A DNA stretch of 64,000 bases from an uncultured Duodenibacillus sp. (GCA_944390715.1 CALXQS010000002.1:119794-183793), one strand, 5' to 3'; positions 35,142 through 44,670 are shown, counted from the first letter of the stretch. Notes: a model not told the origin generated them from the sequence alone. Numbers and translations are program-made.

Positions 35142-35987
35142 ATGGCAATCAACAATGTGGCAAAGTACCGCTTCAAGCTTCGCGTTTGGCAGTTCGGGCT
35201 TTTAGCAGCGCTTTTTATCATCTGGTGGGCGCTCACAAAACCAGGGCTCATTCCGGCTTTTGTGTTTGACAACGACAATCAGGCAGCGTTCTTTTTTGGC
35301 GAGCCGATTGAGATTTTTTCGCGCATTTGGGATTGGTTCATCGTCAATGCCGATATTTATGCGCATTTGTGGACGACGCTGATTGAAACGATTCTTGCCT
35401 TTGCTGTCGGCACCGTTACGGGCGGCGCTGTGGGGATGTGGCTTGCATTGTCGCCGTTTGCGGCAGCCGTGGCGGACCCCTTCATCAAGGGACTCAACTC
35501 GATGCCTCGCGTGATTCTGGCGCCGATTTTTGCCGTGTGGTTCGGGCTTGGCATTGCGAGCAAGGTGGCTCTTGGCGTGACGCTCGTCTTTTTCATCGTC
35601 TTTTTCAATGTCTATCAGGGCGTGCGCGAAGTCAATCCCAATGTGCTTGCATCGGCGCGCATGCTGGGAGCAAATCGCAATCAGCTGCTGAAAAATGTGT
35701 ATCTGCCTTCGGCGATGAGCTGGGTGTTTTCTTCGCTGCACACGTCTGTTGGCATGGCATTCGTCGGCGCCGTTGTGGGCGAGTATTTGGGATCAAGCCA
35801 CGGGGTGGGCTACCTTATTTTGCAGGCCGAAGGCGTCTTTGACATCAATACCGTCATGGCAGGCATCCTTGTGCTGACGATTTTTGCTTTGGTGCTTGAC
35901 TGGATCGTAGGCATCGTAGAGCGCCGCGCCATGCGCTGGCAACCGCAAGCGGGAAGTTCGACGACGTTAAAAGGCGGCAGCATGTAG
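35142..35987 (+). CDS. ABC transporter permease (SsuC/TauC type)
   Basis: 281 residues with about six transmembrane helices. The EAA-loop segment ASARMLGANRNQLLKNVYLPSAM contacts the ATPase, and LNSMPRVILAPIFAVWFGLG is the family signature before it. The order binding protein-ATPase-permease makes one complete importer. AGGAGA is placed 6-9 bases ahead of the ATG. The operon ends at a GC-rich hairpin. Confidence 0.9.
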   Translation: MAINNVAKYRFKLRVWQFGLLAALFIIWWALTKPGLIPAFVFDNDNQAAFFFGEPIEIFSRIWDWFIVNADIYAHLWTTLIETILAFAVGTVTGGAVGMWLALSPFAAAVADPFIKGLNSMPRVILAPIFAVWFGLGIASKVALGVTLVFFIVFFNVYQGVREVNPNVLASARMLGANRNQLLKNVYLPSAMSWVFSSLHTSVGMAFVGAVVGEYLGSSHGVGYLILQAEGVFDINTVMAGILVLTIFALVLDWIVGIVERRAMRWQPQAGSSTTLKGGSM

Positions 35988-35995
35988 CGGCAGGG

Positions 35996-36079
35996 GCGGG
36001 CGGCAGCGCCGCCCGCGTCAAGGTCCGGATAAAAGTTTTTTGAGAGGTCGAGATCCTTGTGGGAGGAAGCGGCCTCTTT
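35996..36079 (+). terminator. Terminator region after the ABC importer
   Basis: A perfect 9-bp hairpin GCGGGCGGC-AGC-GCCGCCCGC (35996-36016) without T-run, followed by AGAGGTC...GGCCTCT (36043-36075, one G-T pair) with a run of seven T. Together they should end the operon before the convergent GntR gene. Confidence 0.55.
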
Positions 36080-36081
36080 TT

Positions 36082-36828
36082 TTAGAGGTCAAAGCACAAG
36101 CGCGCCTCTTCGGCACGGATGCGGTAGATGCGGTATTCGACGGGATCTGAGCCGAAGGCGTACGACGTGCGCGTCAATGTCAGCGTTTGCATGGGGGCGC
36201 TGAGCTTTAGAGCTGTCAGTGCCTCGCCAAAGAGATGCTCATAAGAGACAATGCATTTTTGCCGCGTAATGACAACGCCAAATTCCCGATCGTAGAACTT
36301 GTAGAGCGAGTCGCTGGGCAAAAATCGCGTTAGAAAATGAGATTCGGACAAGCCCTTGAATGCGTCGCATCTCAGAAAAAGCTCATCGACGATTTCGATG
36401 CGCTCTGGGGCGTTTTTCAACGTACGCACCATATGCCGCAGAATGCGGAACATGGTGCTGCCCGCGGCAATGCCGACGGCTGCAGCGGCCTCGGCAGGGG
36501 CCGGCACGCACTCAAAAAGAATAAAGCGGCGCAAGTCATAGCGCGTGCTGGCATCGACCGATTCAAAAGGTTGAAAGCGGTTCCAGTAGCCTGAAGTGCG
36601 GTACGTGCTCACAAAGGTTCCTGCGCCTTCGCGTCGAACAAGAATGTTTTCCGAAACCAGCAAATCGACGGCATGCCGCAGGGTGCCGATCGATACGCCT
36701 GTTTGACGGGCAAGTTCGGGTTCTGCGGGAATCTTTTCTCCCGGTTGCCATTCTCCGGCAAGCACTCTGTCCAGAAGAATCTTGTGCACTTGGGCGTACA
36801 GAGGATTTTTAACGGCAGCTGTTTTCAT
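36082..36828 (-). CDS. GntR-family (HutC/UTRA) transcriptional regulator
   Basis: 248 residues. The N-terminal winged helix (NPLYAQVHKILLDRVLAGEW, then PGEKIPAEPELARQTGVSIG and LRHAVDLLVSENILVRREGAG) is followed by a UTRA ligand-binding domain (about 90-245). UTRA regulators sense small metabolites such as urocanate, fatty acids or sugars. ATG 36828 gives the usual domain start; an in-frame ATG at 36879 with AAGGAA further upstream is an alternative. It is divergent from the AEC permease gene across a perfect palindrome, and convergent with the ABC importer. Confidence 0.86.
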   Translation of the reverse strand: MKTAAVKNPLYAQVHKILLDRVLAGEWQPGEKIPAEPELARQTGVSIGTLRHAVDLLVSENILVRREGAGTFVSTYRTSGYWNRFQPFESVDASTRYDLRRFILFECVPAPAEAAAAVGIAAGSTMFRILRHMVRTLKNAPERIEIVDELFLRCDAFKGLSESHFLTRFLPSDSLYKFYDREFGVVITRQKCIVSYEHLFGEALTALKLSAPMQTLTLTRTSYAFGSDPVEYRIYRIRAEEARLCFDL

Positions 36829-37097
36829 GTTTTTCGATAGGCGTGTCGGCGCAGTGGTTTGCTGGATCAAGGTCGGCATGCCGCGGCGGTTTCCTTGCAA
36901 TTCAAGAGCAATGTCCTCGCAGGCAGAATCTTTCTGAGCCAGAGTGAGTCAGTGTAGCGCTGCGCGGGTCCGTAGAGCGTGAGCCTCATTTCGGCTGCAG
37001 AGCAATATCTTCTGCAAGGCTGATGCCCTCGGCTCAGAAGACTGCGGCTGGTCGATGCAGCAGTTGTGAAAAACGGCAATACTCATTAGGGGTTATA

Positions 37098-37120
37098 AAT
37101 CATATAAATGACATATGATT
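37098..37120. promoter_or_regulatory. Palindromic operator candidate between gntR and the AEC permease
   Basis: AATCATAT (37098-37105), a 7-base spacer and ATATGATT (37113-37120) form perfect 8-bp arms. It lies about 270 bases upstream of the GntR start and 88 bases upstream of the permease start. GntR-family proteins bind such inverted repeats, so this is the likely operator. Confidence 0.55.
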
Positions 37121-37207
37121 CCCTGCTCCAGAGAGCTTTTCCCCCTACTAAACTCGGCATTCAGGTTTTCCACCTGATGCACAAGGGAAAAAGGAGCCCT
37201 GTTGATC

Positions 37208-38170
37208 ATGCTCGAAGCAGTTCTTCACTCTCTGACGGCAGTTGCTGTTCTTGTCATCGTCGCCGGTTTTGGTTGGGTGACGGCACGCAAGGGCTGGTAT
37301 GACGATCGAGGTCGGACGCTGCTGGCAAAGCTTGTCAATTGCGCCATTCCGTTTTTTCTTTTCTATTCGGTGACTTCGAAGTTTACGCATGATCAGCTGC
37401 TTGAACTGCTCAGGATGGCGTTTCTTCCCTTTTTGGTCGTGGCCATCAACTTCTGCATTTCACTCATTTTGGCCAAGATGGGGGTCGTGCGCAAAGAAAT
37501 TCGAGGAGCTTTTATTGCCTGCTTTACGGCCTCCACGGTGCTGTTTGCGGGTGTGCCGGTGACGATTGCCATGTTCGGCGCCGAAGGCATTCCGTACCTG
37601 TTGGTGTACTTCTTTGCCAATGTGATCTTCATTTGGACCATTGGGCTCTACAACATTCAGCTTGACGGCGTCAGAAGGCTGGGAAAGGACCGTCCTGCGC
37701 TATTTTCTCGGCAAAGCTTCAAAATGTTCTTTTCGCCTCCGCTTCTGGGCTTTCTCATCGGCATGGGCTTTGTGCTCGGAGCGCTGGACGTGCCGCGCGT
37801 GATCTCGCTTTCGACGCACATGATTGGGCAGCTGGCGACGCCTCTTGCGCTGGTTTTTATCGGCATGACGGTCGAGAAGGTGGGCTTTAAGAAACTCCTC
37901 TACATACCTCGTGAGGTGGGGCTGATCTTGGTTGCCTGCTTTGTCATCAGACCGTTGCTGATGTGCGTCTGCATGCTGCCCTTTGAGGTAGAGCCCTTGA
38001 TGAGGCAGGTTTTCATCATTGCATCTTGTCTGCCGGTGTCGACCGTGATTGCCGTCATGTCCCGCCGTTACGGCGCCGACGAAGAGTACGCCTCAGAGGC
38101 CATCAGCATGTCTACCATCGGCTTTGTTTTTGCCGCTCCCGTCTGGCTGACGCTGGTGAGCCTCATGTAG
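37208..38170 (+). CDS. AEC-family (auxin efflux carrier-like) permease
   Basis: 320 residues with about ten hydrophobic helices. The first helix pair is followed by KGWYDDRGRTLLAKLVNCAIPFFLFY (the AEC signature with its conserved proline in the N-terminal bundle), and the C-terminal half repeats the fold. AEC permeases move malonate, malate or other carboxylates and amino-acid derivatives. Start ATG 37208 follows AAGGAG by 11 bases; TTG 37202 is possible. It sits between the GntR regulator and an M20 amidohydrolase, which suggests transport of a conjugate or product handled by that enzyme. Confidence 0.82.
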   Translation: MLEAVLHSLTAVAVLVIVAGFGWVTARKGWYDDRGRTLLAKLVNCAIPFFLFYSVTSKFTHDQLLELLRMAFLPFLVVAINFCISLILAKMGVVRKEIRGAFIACFTASTVLFAGVPVTIAMFGAEGIPYLLVYFFANVIFIWTIGLYNIQLDGVRRLGKDRPALFSRQSFKMFFSPPLLGFLIGMGFVLGALDVPRVISLSTHMIGQLATPLALVFIGMTVEKVGFKKLLYIPREVGLILVACFVIRPLLMCVCMLPFEVEPLMRQVFIIASCLPVSTVIAVMSRRYGADEEYASEAISMSTIGFVFAAPVWLTLVSLM

Positions 38171-38279
38171 ACCGACACAAAATTCAAGCTTTGCCCTCCG
38201 GGGCCGTCAGGTGCAGGAATGATGACGCCGCAGCACAGACGGCCCCTCTTTTTTTGGGCAAAGAGGCAAGAAGTTCTCA

Positions 38280-38316
38280 GACCGTGCAGCACGTTTTGCG
38301 CGCACGGTCCGGCTTT
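38280..38316. terminator. Terminator between the AEC permease and M20 genes
   Basis: Perfect 8-bp stem GACCGTGC (38280-38287) and GCACGGTC (38302-38309), followed by CGGCTTTTT on the plus strand. Confidence 0.55.
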
Positions 38317-38323
38317 TTGATGA

Positions 38324-39595
38324 CTACTTCAGAATTTTCGGAATGACATGCGTCCAGACCTCGAGCGCTTTATCGAGATCGCTTTCGCAAATGTCAAAGC
38401 TTGCCGTGTGATGGCCGCTCGGGCGGTTGGAGCCCCACAGGAAGAAGGCAGCTTTGCCGCCGTGCGCCTGAACACGGCGTGCAAGAATCGTTGCATCCTC
38501 GGAGCCTCCGAAGTTCAGCGGCTTGTCGACGACAGTGATGCCTTCAACTTCATGGCCGGCAGCGTTGAGAATGTCGACGAGCTCCTGATCCGCGTTGAGG
38601 TCGACGGCTTCGCCCATTTTCTCAGCTGTGTAGGTTACGCCGAAGGATTTGGAGACGCCCTCGCAGATGTTGTGCACCTGCTCGACCATGTAGTTGTTGA
38701 TGTCGCCCGTCTCGCCGCGTACCTCCAGCTTGAGTACGGCTTTGGAGGGAATGACGTTGCGGCCTTCGCCTGCGATGAGCTGACCGATGTTGATGCGGGT
38801 CATGCCGCCCGAGTGGCGGGAGATGCCCAGCATCTGAACGACGGCATTGGCAGCGGCAGCCAGCGCGTTGCGGCCGTCTTGCGGACAGGCTCCGGCATGA
38901 GCGGGTTTTCCGTGAATGGTCACGTCAAGCTTGGTCGTACACAAATAGCCGTAGAGGTTCGTGGCAAGTTCGCCGGACTTTGCCGACATGGCGCAGTGCG
39001 CGCCGAGGAAGTAGTCGGCATCATCAACGATGCCGCTTGCAGCCATGCCGGCGGCGCCGCGCACGCCTTCTTCAGCAGGCTGAAAGAGAATCTTGATGCG
39101 GCCGCTCAGCTTGTCCTTGTTGTCCATCACCCAGTGCGCTACGGCTAGACCCAGAGAGGTATGCGCATCGTGTCCGCAGGCATGCATCAGACCAGGGTTC
39201 TTCGAAATAAAGCCAAGTTTGGCGGGAAGGTGCGAGGGATCTGTGCTTTCGGTGACGGGCACGCAGTCGATGTCAAAGCGCAGGGCAAGCGTCGGACCGG
39301 GGCGGCCCGTGTCGAGCACAGCCACGCATCCCGTGAGTTCCTGCATTTCGTCAAGAAGCTCTTGCGAAACGCCGTTCTTGTGCGCGCGCTCAATGCCTGC
39401 CTGCACGACTTTCATGTCGCGGCCCAGGCAGAAATCCGGGTTGACGACTTTGCGGCCGCAGAGCACTTCGTAGCCGTAGCCGCGCAGCGTCTGCACGATG
39501 AAGGCGGTGGTGGTGAATTCCGACCAGCCCTCCTCTGGATTCTGGTGCAGGCGGCGGCGAATCTCGATGAGCTGATCATGGTAGGCAGTGGTCAT
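38324..39595 (-). CDS. M20D-family amidohydrolase (AbgA/aminoacylase-like)
   Basis: 423 residues. Zn-site motifs are RRLHQNPEEGWSEF, LRFDIDCVPVTES, HACGHDAHTSLGLAVA, FQPAEEGVRGA, GAHCAM and the late FGGSEDATI. A dimerisation lid lies at about 215-330 (KPAHAGACPQDGRNAL). Family members remove acyl or aminobenzoyl groups from amino acids (AbgA, hippurate hydrolase). An insertion near residue 55-90 relative to hippurate hydrolase is seen in AbgA. Faces the AEC permease convergently and is divergent from the allantoate-type amidohydrolase. Confidence 0.87.
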   Translation of the reverse strand: MTTAYHDQLIEIRRRLHQNPEEGWSEFTTTAFIVQTLRGYGYEVLCGRKVVNPDFCLGRDMKVVQAGIERAHKNGVSQELLDEMQELTGCVAVLDTGRPGPTLALRFDIDCVPVTESTDPSHLPAKLGFISKNPGLMHACGHDAHTSLGLAVAHWVMDNKDKLSGRIKILFQPAEEGVRGAAGMAASGIVDDADYFLGAHCAMSAKSGELATNLYGYLCTTKLDVTIHGKPAHAGACPQDGRNALAAAANAVVQMLGISRHSGGMTRINIGQLIAGEGRNVIPSKAVLKLEVRGETGDINNYMVEQVHNICEGVSKSFGVTYTAEKMGEAVDLNADQELVDILNAAGHEVEGITVVDKPLNFGGSEDATILARRVQAHGGKAAFFLWGSNRPSGHHTASFDICESDLDKALEVWTHVIPKILK

Positions 39596-39969
39596 TTGTA
39601 GCTTCTCCTTTTGCGGCGGAAGTTTGCAACCGGCCGAAAGCCCGAACCTCCGCAGCTAGCGTATGGATCGAAAAGACAGCGTGGATCTGAGCGTCTGAAT
39701 GCTTTGTAGGATGTCCGGCGCTCCGACTTACTCTAATCATAGGCGTGTTTTTCTCTGCACGAGTTGCAAATGAACAGGCAGTTGTACTCTGGTGCTCAAA
39801 GAAATCGTCAGCTCCTGCGCTTAGGTCAAAGAACAGAAGAAGCTTTTCATTTGAAAGCCGAAAAATAGAGGCATAATCCTTTGTAGGTAGGTTCGCGGGA
39901 GTTCTGAGCAAGATTCCTTGGGGGTTTTGTTCCTGCAGCCGCAAAGAAGAATTTTTCAGGAATACCGCT
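39596..39969. other. Divergent intergenic region between two amidohydrolases
   Basis: 374 bases with no supported gene. A weak pair TTGAAA/CATAAT separated by only 15 bases occurs near 39849-39874 and may belong to the plus-strand gene; no clear operator was seen. It probably holds both promoters. Confidence 0.35.
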
Positions 39970-41241
39970 ATGTCAGGTGATTTGCAGCGAGACGGCATGA
40001 AGTTTTGCCGTGCAATTTTTGAAACGGTGCGCAAGATGAGTGCCGATGGATTGGGCGTCACCCGACAAGGGTATTCGCAGACGGAAACCGATGTCATCAA
40101 CTACTTGAAAAGCATCGGCATGGAGCTCGGACTGGAAATCCACACGGATCCAGCGGGCAACGTCTGGATGACGTATCCCGGAAAAAACCGTGAACTCAAC
40201 TCGTTTGTGGCAGGCAGTCACGCCGACAGTGTGCCGCAGGGCGGAAATTTTGACGGACTGGCCGGAATTACCGCAGCTCTTGCTGTGGCTTGGTGGATGC
40301 GCCGCAACAACTACACGCCCGAGCGCGACTACGTGGTGCTTGTGATGCGCTGTGAAGAGTCAAGCTTTTTCGGAAAAGCTTACGTGGGCTCTCTGGCCAT
40401 CACCGGCAGACTGACCGATGCGGACATGATGCTCAAGCACCGCACCGAAAATACGACGCTCGGAGAGTGCGTGGCAGCCTGCGGTTTCAGGGCCGCTGAC
40501 CTGACAAGCGGCCAGCCGCTGCTTGACCTTTCCAAGATTGAGGGTTTTGTGGAGCTTCACATTGAGCAGGGGCCGACGCTTGACAGCTCCGAGACCGAGC
40601 GAGTCGGAATCGTGACCGGCATTCGCGGCAATGTGCGTCATCGCTGCGTGAAGTGCATCGGGCAAACGGCGCATTCGGGAGCTGTTGACAAACAGTATCG
40701 CCACGATGCGCTGCTTGCCGCTGCCGATTTGCTGCACCGCATGGACAAACATTGGGATGAGTGGCTTGGCAAGGGTGAGGATCTTGTCTTTACCGTGGGT
40801 GTTTTGCACACTGGACGTACGGCAGCCATTTCCGTGATTCCCGGCGAGGTGAGCTTTACGGTCGACATGAGAAGTCTCAATATGGATACGATTGAGCGCT
40901 TTCATGAGCTCTTTTTAAAGGAGGCCGATGCGGTTGCCCGCGAGCGCGGAGTGAAGTTCGAGTTTGACAAGAAGCTCGTCACGCTCTCTTCGAGCGTGAG
41001 CGACGAGTTAAGTGCAAAGATTGCCAAAGCTGCCGAGCTCAGCGGTCTTCCAGTGCGGCGCTTGGCAAGCGGAGCCGGACATGATACAGCGGTGCTCAGC
41101 AATGCAGGCGTGCCTTCGGCCATGATCTTCGTGGCCAACCAGAACGGCTCTCACAATCCGTATGAGGATATGAAGATAGAAGACTTCATGAGGGGCGCGG
41201 CGCTTTTGTGGCACACCATTGAGCATTACGAAGAACTCTAA
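39970..41241 (+). CDS. M20-family Zn hydrolase: allantoate amidohydrolase / N-carbamoyl-L-amino-acid hydrolase type
   Basis: 423 residues. Signature motifs are AGSHADSVPQGGNFDGLAGI, the EESSFFGKAYVGS segment, ELHIEQGP, GQTAHSGAV with HDALLAAADL and SGAGHDTAVLSNAG. These match the hydantoinase/carbamoylase group (AllC, ureidoglycolate and beta-ureidopropionase relatives), which cleave carbamoyl or ureido groups and release ammonia and CO2. The exact substrate is unclear. AGGAA precedes the ATG. Together with the neighbouring M20D enzyme and permease it suggests nitrogen scavenging from purine- or pyrimidine-derived or conjugated amino compounds. Confidence 0.85.
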   Translation: MSGDLQRDGMKFCRAIFETVRKMSADGLGVTRQGYSQTETDVINYLKSIGMELGLEIHTDPAGNVWMTYPGKNRELNSFVAGSHADSVPQGGNFDGLAGITAALAVAWWMRRNNYTPERDYVVLVMRCEESSFFGKAYVGSLAITGRLTDADMMLKHRTENTTLGECVAACGFRAADLTSGQPLLDLSKIEGFVELHIEQGPTLDSSETERVGIVTGIRGNVRHRCVKCIGQTAHSGAVDKQYRHDALLAAADLLHRMDKHWDEWLGKGEDLVFTVGVLHTGRTAAISVIPGEVSFTVDMRSLNMDTIERFHELFLKEADAVARERGVKFEFDKKLVTLSSSVSDELSAKIAKAAELSGLPVRRLASGAGHDTAVLSNAGVPSAMIFVANQNGSHNPYEDMKIEDFMRGAALLWHTIEHYEEL

Positions 41242-41321
41242 AAAACGAAAATATTTGCGCAGGAGACGTTCTCAGAGGGCGCCGTCCTGGATCTTCATAA
41301 AAAAGAGAGAAGAACTAAAAA

Positions 41322-42005
41322 ATGCCCGCCAACACCATTCACAATGTGCCCTACAGAGCAATTGTCTTTGATCTGTGCCCGCTTTTTGCCGACGGTATGG
41401 CGCGCGTGCTCAATGCGCTCGATGGTTTTGAGGTGAGGGCCTGCACGGACGACACGAATGCCGTCGTCAATTTGGTTGTCGAGCGCCAGGCCAACTTTGT
41501 CGTTTTGGATCTCGATGCTGGACAGTCTGCGATAAAAGTTCTCGAAGACATCAAGGCGCTGCACGAGAGCGTGCGCTGCGTGATGACCATCACGGACGGC
41601 ACGCAGCCGGCGCTGATGGCGGCCATTCGAATGCAAGCCGACGGCTTTTTGTCCAAGAGGCTTACGGCAAAGCAGTTCGCCGAGCAGCTGCCGCGCATCG
41701 CTGCCGGCGATATGGTCATCAGCGATGCATTGACAAATGCGCTTGCTGAAACTTTAAGAAACGTGTCTTACGTTGATGAGGGGCGAGACATCTCTGTGCT
41801 CAGCCCGAGAGAGGTCGAAGTGCTGCACTGCATTGCCAACGGCATGAGTAATCGACTGATATCCGAGCACTTGGCCATTTCCGACGGCACGGTCAAGGTG
41901 CATGTCAAGCATCTCTTGAAGAAGCTTGGATTCTCTACGCGTGTTGAAGCCGCCCTTTGGGCAAGCGAAAACGGGCATCGCGTGCCCATCGCGCGGCAGA
42001 AATAG
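41322..42005 (+). CDS. NarL/FixJ-type response regulator, orphan
   Basis: 227 residues. The receiver domain (about 10-130) has a probable phospho-acceptor at D63/D65 (FVVLDLDAGQ) and lysine K106 (DGFLSKR). The usual acidic pair at the first strand (DDHPLF) reads FDLCPLF, so one acidic residue is replaced. The LuxR-type helix-turn-helix (about 160-220) has LSPREVEVLHCIANGMSNRL and SDGTVKVHVKHLLKKLG. No sensor kinase is adjacent. Convergent with ruvB with only 2 bases between stop codons. Confidence 0.85.
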   Translation: MPANTIHNVPYRAIVFDLCPLFADGMARVLNALDGFEVRACTDDTNAVVNLVVERQANFVVLDLDAGQSAIKVLEDIKALHESVRCVMTITDGTQPALMAAIRMQADGFLSKRLTAKQFAEQLPRIAAGDMVISDALTNALAETLRNVSYVDEGRDISVLSPREVEVLHCIANGMSNRLISEHLAISDGTVKVHVKHLLKKLGFSTRVEAALWASENGHRVPIARQK

Positions 42006-42007
42006 GC

Positions 42008-43051
42008 TTATTGCGCGAAAAGATCGCGCATGACGACGCCTTCGGGCGCCTGCTGCACCAGACCAAAGTGGCGGTAGGCTGCCGGACAGGCTACGCGGCC
42101 GCGGGGCGTGCGTTGTATAAGTCCTTGCTGGATCAGATAGGGTTCAACCACATCTTCGAGCGTGTCGCGGTCTTCTCCCAGTGCGCTTGCCAGATTGTCA
42201 ATGCCGACAGGACCGCCGGCGAATTTTTCCATGATCGTCAAGAGGAACTTCTGGTCGACCGCATCAAGCCCCATGGCGTCGACAGCAAGCATTTTGAGGG
42301 CAGCGTCGGCAATTTCTGCCGTGATGAGCCCGTCGTGACGGACCTGCGCGTAGTCGCGGACTCGGCGCAGCAAGCGGTTGGCAATGCGGGGCGTTCCTCG
42401 GGAACGGCGCGCAATCTCAAGCGCGCCCTCGTCTTCAATGGCAACGTTGAGCAGTTTTGCTGAACGGCGCACGATGTGCGCGAGATCTGCCGTACTGTAA
42501 AACTGCAGTTGGCTGATGATGCCGAAGCGAGCGCGCAGGGGATTGGTTAAAGACCCCGCGCGAGTTGTGGCGCCAATGAGGGTAAACGGCGGCAAGTCAA
42601 GCTTGATTGAGCGCGCGGCGGGTCCATCGCCGATCATGATGTCGATTTGGTAGTCCTCAAGCGCGGGATAAAGAATTTCCTCAACGACGGGGCTGAGGCG
42701 ATGAATCTCGTCAATAAAAAGCACGTCGTTGCGCTCAAGATTCGTCAGCAGCGCGGCAAGATCGCCCGGACGTTCCAGCACGGGACCAGAGGTCTGCCTT
42801 AGGTTAACTCCCATTTCGCGTGCAACGATGTGTGCAAGCGTCGTTTTGCCAAGTCCTGGAGGTCCGAAAAGCAGCAAATGGTCAAGCGGCTCGCCTCTTT
42901 GCCGTGCTGCAGTGATGAAGACTTCAAGCTGCTCGCGCACCGCCGGCTGACCAACATAATCAGCCAGTCTTTCTGGGCGAAGCGCACGGTCGACATTGTC
43001 TTCATTTGGACTGTTGCTGGAGGCGGCAACAATGCGTTCTACGGTTTGCAT
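42008..43051 (-). CDS. ruvB: Holliday junction branch-migration helicase RuvB
   Basis: 347-residue AAA+ motor. Walker A is GPPGLGKTT, Walker B region [12 protein letters not shown], sensor 1 in LIGATTRAG, the arginine finger region in [10 protein letters not shown] and the C-terminal winged helix near [14 protein letters not shown]. Drives branch migration with RuvA. The gene closes the ruvC-ruvA-ruvB group; a 36-base gap separates it from ruvA. Confidence 0.96.
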   Translation of the reverse strand: MQTVERIVAASSNSPNEDNVDRALRPERLADYVGQPAVREQLEVFITAARQRGEPLDHLLLFGPPGLGKTTLAHIVAREMGVNLRQTSGPVLERPGDLAALLTNLERNDVLFIDEIHRLSPVVEEILYPALEDYQIDIMIGDGPAARSIKLDLPPFTLIGATTRAGSLTNPLRARFGIISQLQFYSTADLAHIVRRSAKLLNVAIEDEGALEIARRSRGTPRIANRLLRRVRDYAQVRHDGLITAEIADAALKMLAVDAMGLDAVDQKFLLTIMEKFAGGPVGIDNLASALGEDRDTLEDVVEPYLIQQGLIQRTPRGRVACPAAYRHFGLVQQAPEGVVMRDLFAQ

Positions 43052-43087
43052 GTCAGAATCGGGACGAGCTCACGAATAAAGAGAAAA

Positions 43088-43666
43088 TTATTTGCTCATG
43101 GATTTTAAGGCTTCGCGAATGCCGTCGCTTACCGAAATATCTTCCGGCAGCCGCTTTGCCGCTGTCAGTGCTTCTCGTTCCGAGTAGCCTAAGGCGATAA
43201 GAGCCGAAACAACATCCGAACGGGCGTCATTGGGCGTGCCGCCCAGAGTGACGCCGCTTAAGTCGGCGCCGATCTTGCCTTTGAGCTCAAGCACTAGGCG
43301 TTCGGCTGTTTTTTTGCCAATGCCCGGCACTCGGGTGAGCATTGCCGTATCCTGCATGCTGATCGCTTGGGCCAGGGTCTCGACATTCATGCCGGAAAGA
43401 ATGGATAGGGCAGTACGCGCGCCAATGCCGGAGATTTTGATTAGAAGGCGAAAAGCGTCGCGCTCCTTGGCACTCAGAAATCCGTAAAGGAGCTGGGCAT
43501 CCTCTCTTACTACGAAGTGGGTAAGAAGCGTGATTTCGGCGCCAACATCCGGCAGGTTGTAGAAGGTCGACATCGGAACGTCGATTTCGTAGCCGATGCC
43601 GTGCACGTCGACAAGAATTTGGGGAGGATTTTTTTCTAGCAGCGTTCCCTGAATGCGGCCGATCAT
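43088..43666 (-). CDS. ruvA: Holliday junction DNA helicase subunit RuvA
   Basis: 192 residues. N-terminal OB domain [20 protein letters not shown], then two helix-hairpin-helix motifs ([20 protein letters not shown] and [20 protein letters not shown]), and the C-terminal RuvB-binding domain with [12 protein letters not shown]. Binds four-way junctions and loads RuvB. ATG 43666 has GGAG 8 bases ahead and overlaps the ruvC stop (ATGA). Confidence 0.95.
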   Translation of the reverse strand: MIGRIQGTLLEKNPPQILVDVHGIGYEIDVPMSTFYNLPDVGAEITLLTHFVVREDAQLLYGFLSAKERDAFRLLIKISGIGARTALSILSGMNVETLAQAISMQDTAMLTRVPGIGKKTAERLVLELKGKIGADLSGVTLGGTPNDARSDVVSALIALGYSEREALTAAKRLPEDISVSDGIREALKSMSK

Positions 43667-44253
43667 GGGACATCTCCTTTGTTGCGGCTTGCCGCGAGCT
43701 TTGCCCAGGCGCTGCGGCGGTTTTTGCAGCTGTGAGCTGCGAGCTTGTGTAGTTGGGCGGCAGCTGCATTTGTTCCCGTCAGCTTGGCCAACTGATGGGC
43801 ATGAGCGCATGTGACGGCACAGGCTAGAGCATCAGCCGCGTCAGGCTGCAGGTCGCCCTGAAGATTCAAAAGTCTGCGCATCATTGCCTGAACTTGCGTC
43901 TTTGTGGCGCGTCCTGTGCCTACAACGGCATTCTTGATTTCTGAAGGAGTGTATTCTGAAACCTCAAGACCGTGCACTGCCGCACAGGCAAGTGCAGCGC
44001 CTCTAGCTTGTCCCAGCAGCAGCGTCGAGCGAGGATTAACGTTGACGAACACAATTTCAGCTGCGGCCATCAATGGGCAGGTTTCCTCGATGATCCTTGC
44101 TAGTTCTCTGTGGATGATTCCCAGACGACTACTGAGGACGTCCTTTTCAATGTGAATGCAGCCGGCTGTCACAAGGGTCACCTGGTCGCCATGAGCATCA
44201 ATGACGCCAAAGCCCGTGTGGTTGAGTCCGGGATCAATCCCTAGAATGCGCAT
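43663..44253 (-). CDS. ruvC: Holliday junction resolvase RuvC
   Basis: 196 residues. The four catalytic acids are in their expected places: D7 in GIDPG, E66 in AAEIVFV, D138 and D141 in PDAADALA. Cleaves symmetrical strands of the junction. ATG 44253 gives the normal N-terminus MRILGIDPG; the open frame extends to 44325 without similarity. First gene of ruvCAB. The C-terminal 35 residues are a basic Lys/Arg/Ala extension. Confidence 0.94.
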   Translation of the reverse strand: MRILGIDPGLNHTGFGVIDAHGDQVTLVTAGCIHIEKDVLSSRLGIIHRELARIIEETCPLMAAAEIVFVNVNPRSTLLLGQARGAALACAAVHGLEVSEYTPSEIKNAVVGTGRATKTQVQAMMRRLLNLQGDLQPDAADALACAVTCAHAHQLAKLTGTNAAAAQLHKLAAHSCKNRRSAWAKLAASRNKGDVP

Positions 44254-44396
44254 GCGGTTTTTCCAAAAAAGCTTAAAAGTTTTGCAGGAAGAAAGTTCAA
44301 TGTCGAAGTACGTCCTTTGCCTCAACGAGGTTGGAATTGTACAAAGGATGGCAGCAAGACAGCGATGTTTTTTGCGCGGTCACTGTCGCAAGCGGG

Positions 44397-44424
44397 TTGC
44401 AATTTTTTGAAGTTCAGGTAAAAT
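44397..44424 (+). promoter_or_regulatory. Promoter of tRNA-Val
   Basis: TTGCAA (44397-44402), 16-bp spacer, TAAAAT (44419-44424). Transcription would begin about 30 bases before the mature tRNA. Confidence 0.6.
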
Positions 44425-44459
44425 ACTGCTTCTCTCGTCGAGAGGGGGAAAAATATCGC

Positions 44460-44534
44460 GCGCGGTTGGCTCAGTGGTAGAGCATCGCCTTCACACGGCG
44501 GGGGTCACTGGTTCGAATCCAGTACCGCGCACCA
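44460..44534 (+). tRNA. tRNA-Val (anticodon CAC)
   Basis: Complete cloverleaf of 75 bases including encoded CCA. The acceptor stem is GCGCGGT/ACCGCGC, the anticodon loop TTCACAC places CAC at 44492-44494, and the T-arm is ACTGG-TTCGAAT-CCAGT. Its 3' half is the attachment site of the integrated element. The tRNA stays functional because the element brings its own copy of the 3' end. The terminator that probably belonged to it now lies beyond the element at 55776-55799. Confidence 0.95.
44510..44527 (+). repeat. attL core within tRNA-Val
   Basis: GGTTCGAATCCAGTACCG, identical to the copy at 55748-55765. It spans the T-loop, the 3' side of the T-stem and the start of the acceptor 3' strand. 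Confidence 0.9.
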
Positions 44535-44670
44535 AGCACAAAATTTATTGGCCTTCGTTAGCCTTCAAAAAGTACCGCGAAACCTAAACAAATCAATGGT
44601 TTACGCGGTTTTTTATTGCCTTTTTCGTATCGTTGGGCGCCATTTAAAACCGTCTGAAGCCGCGATTTTT

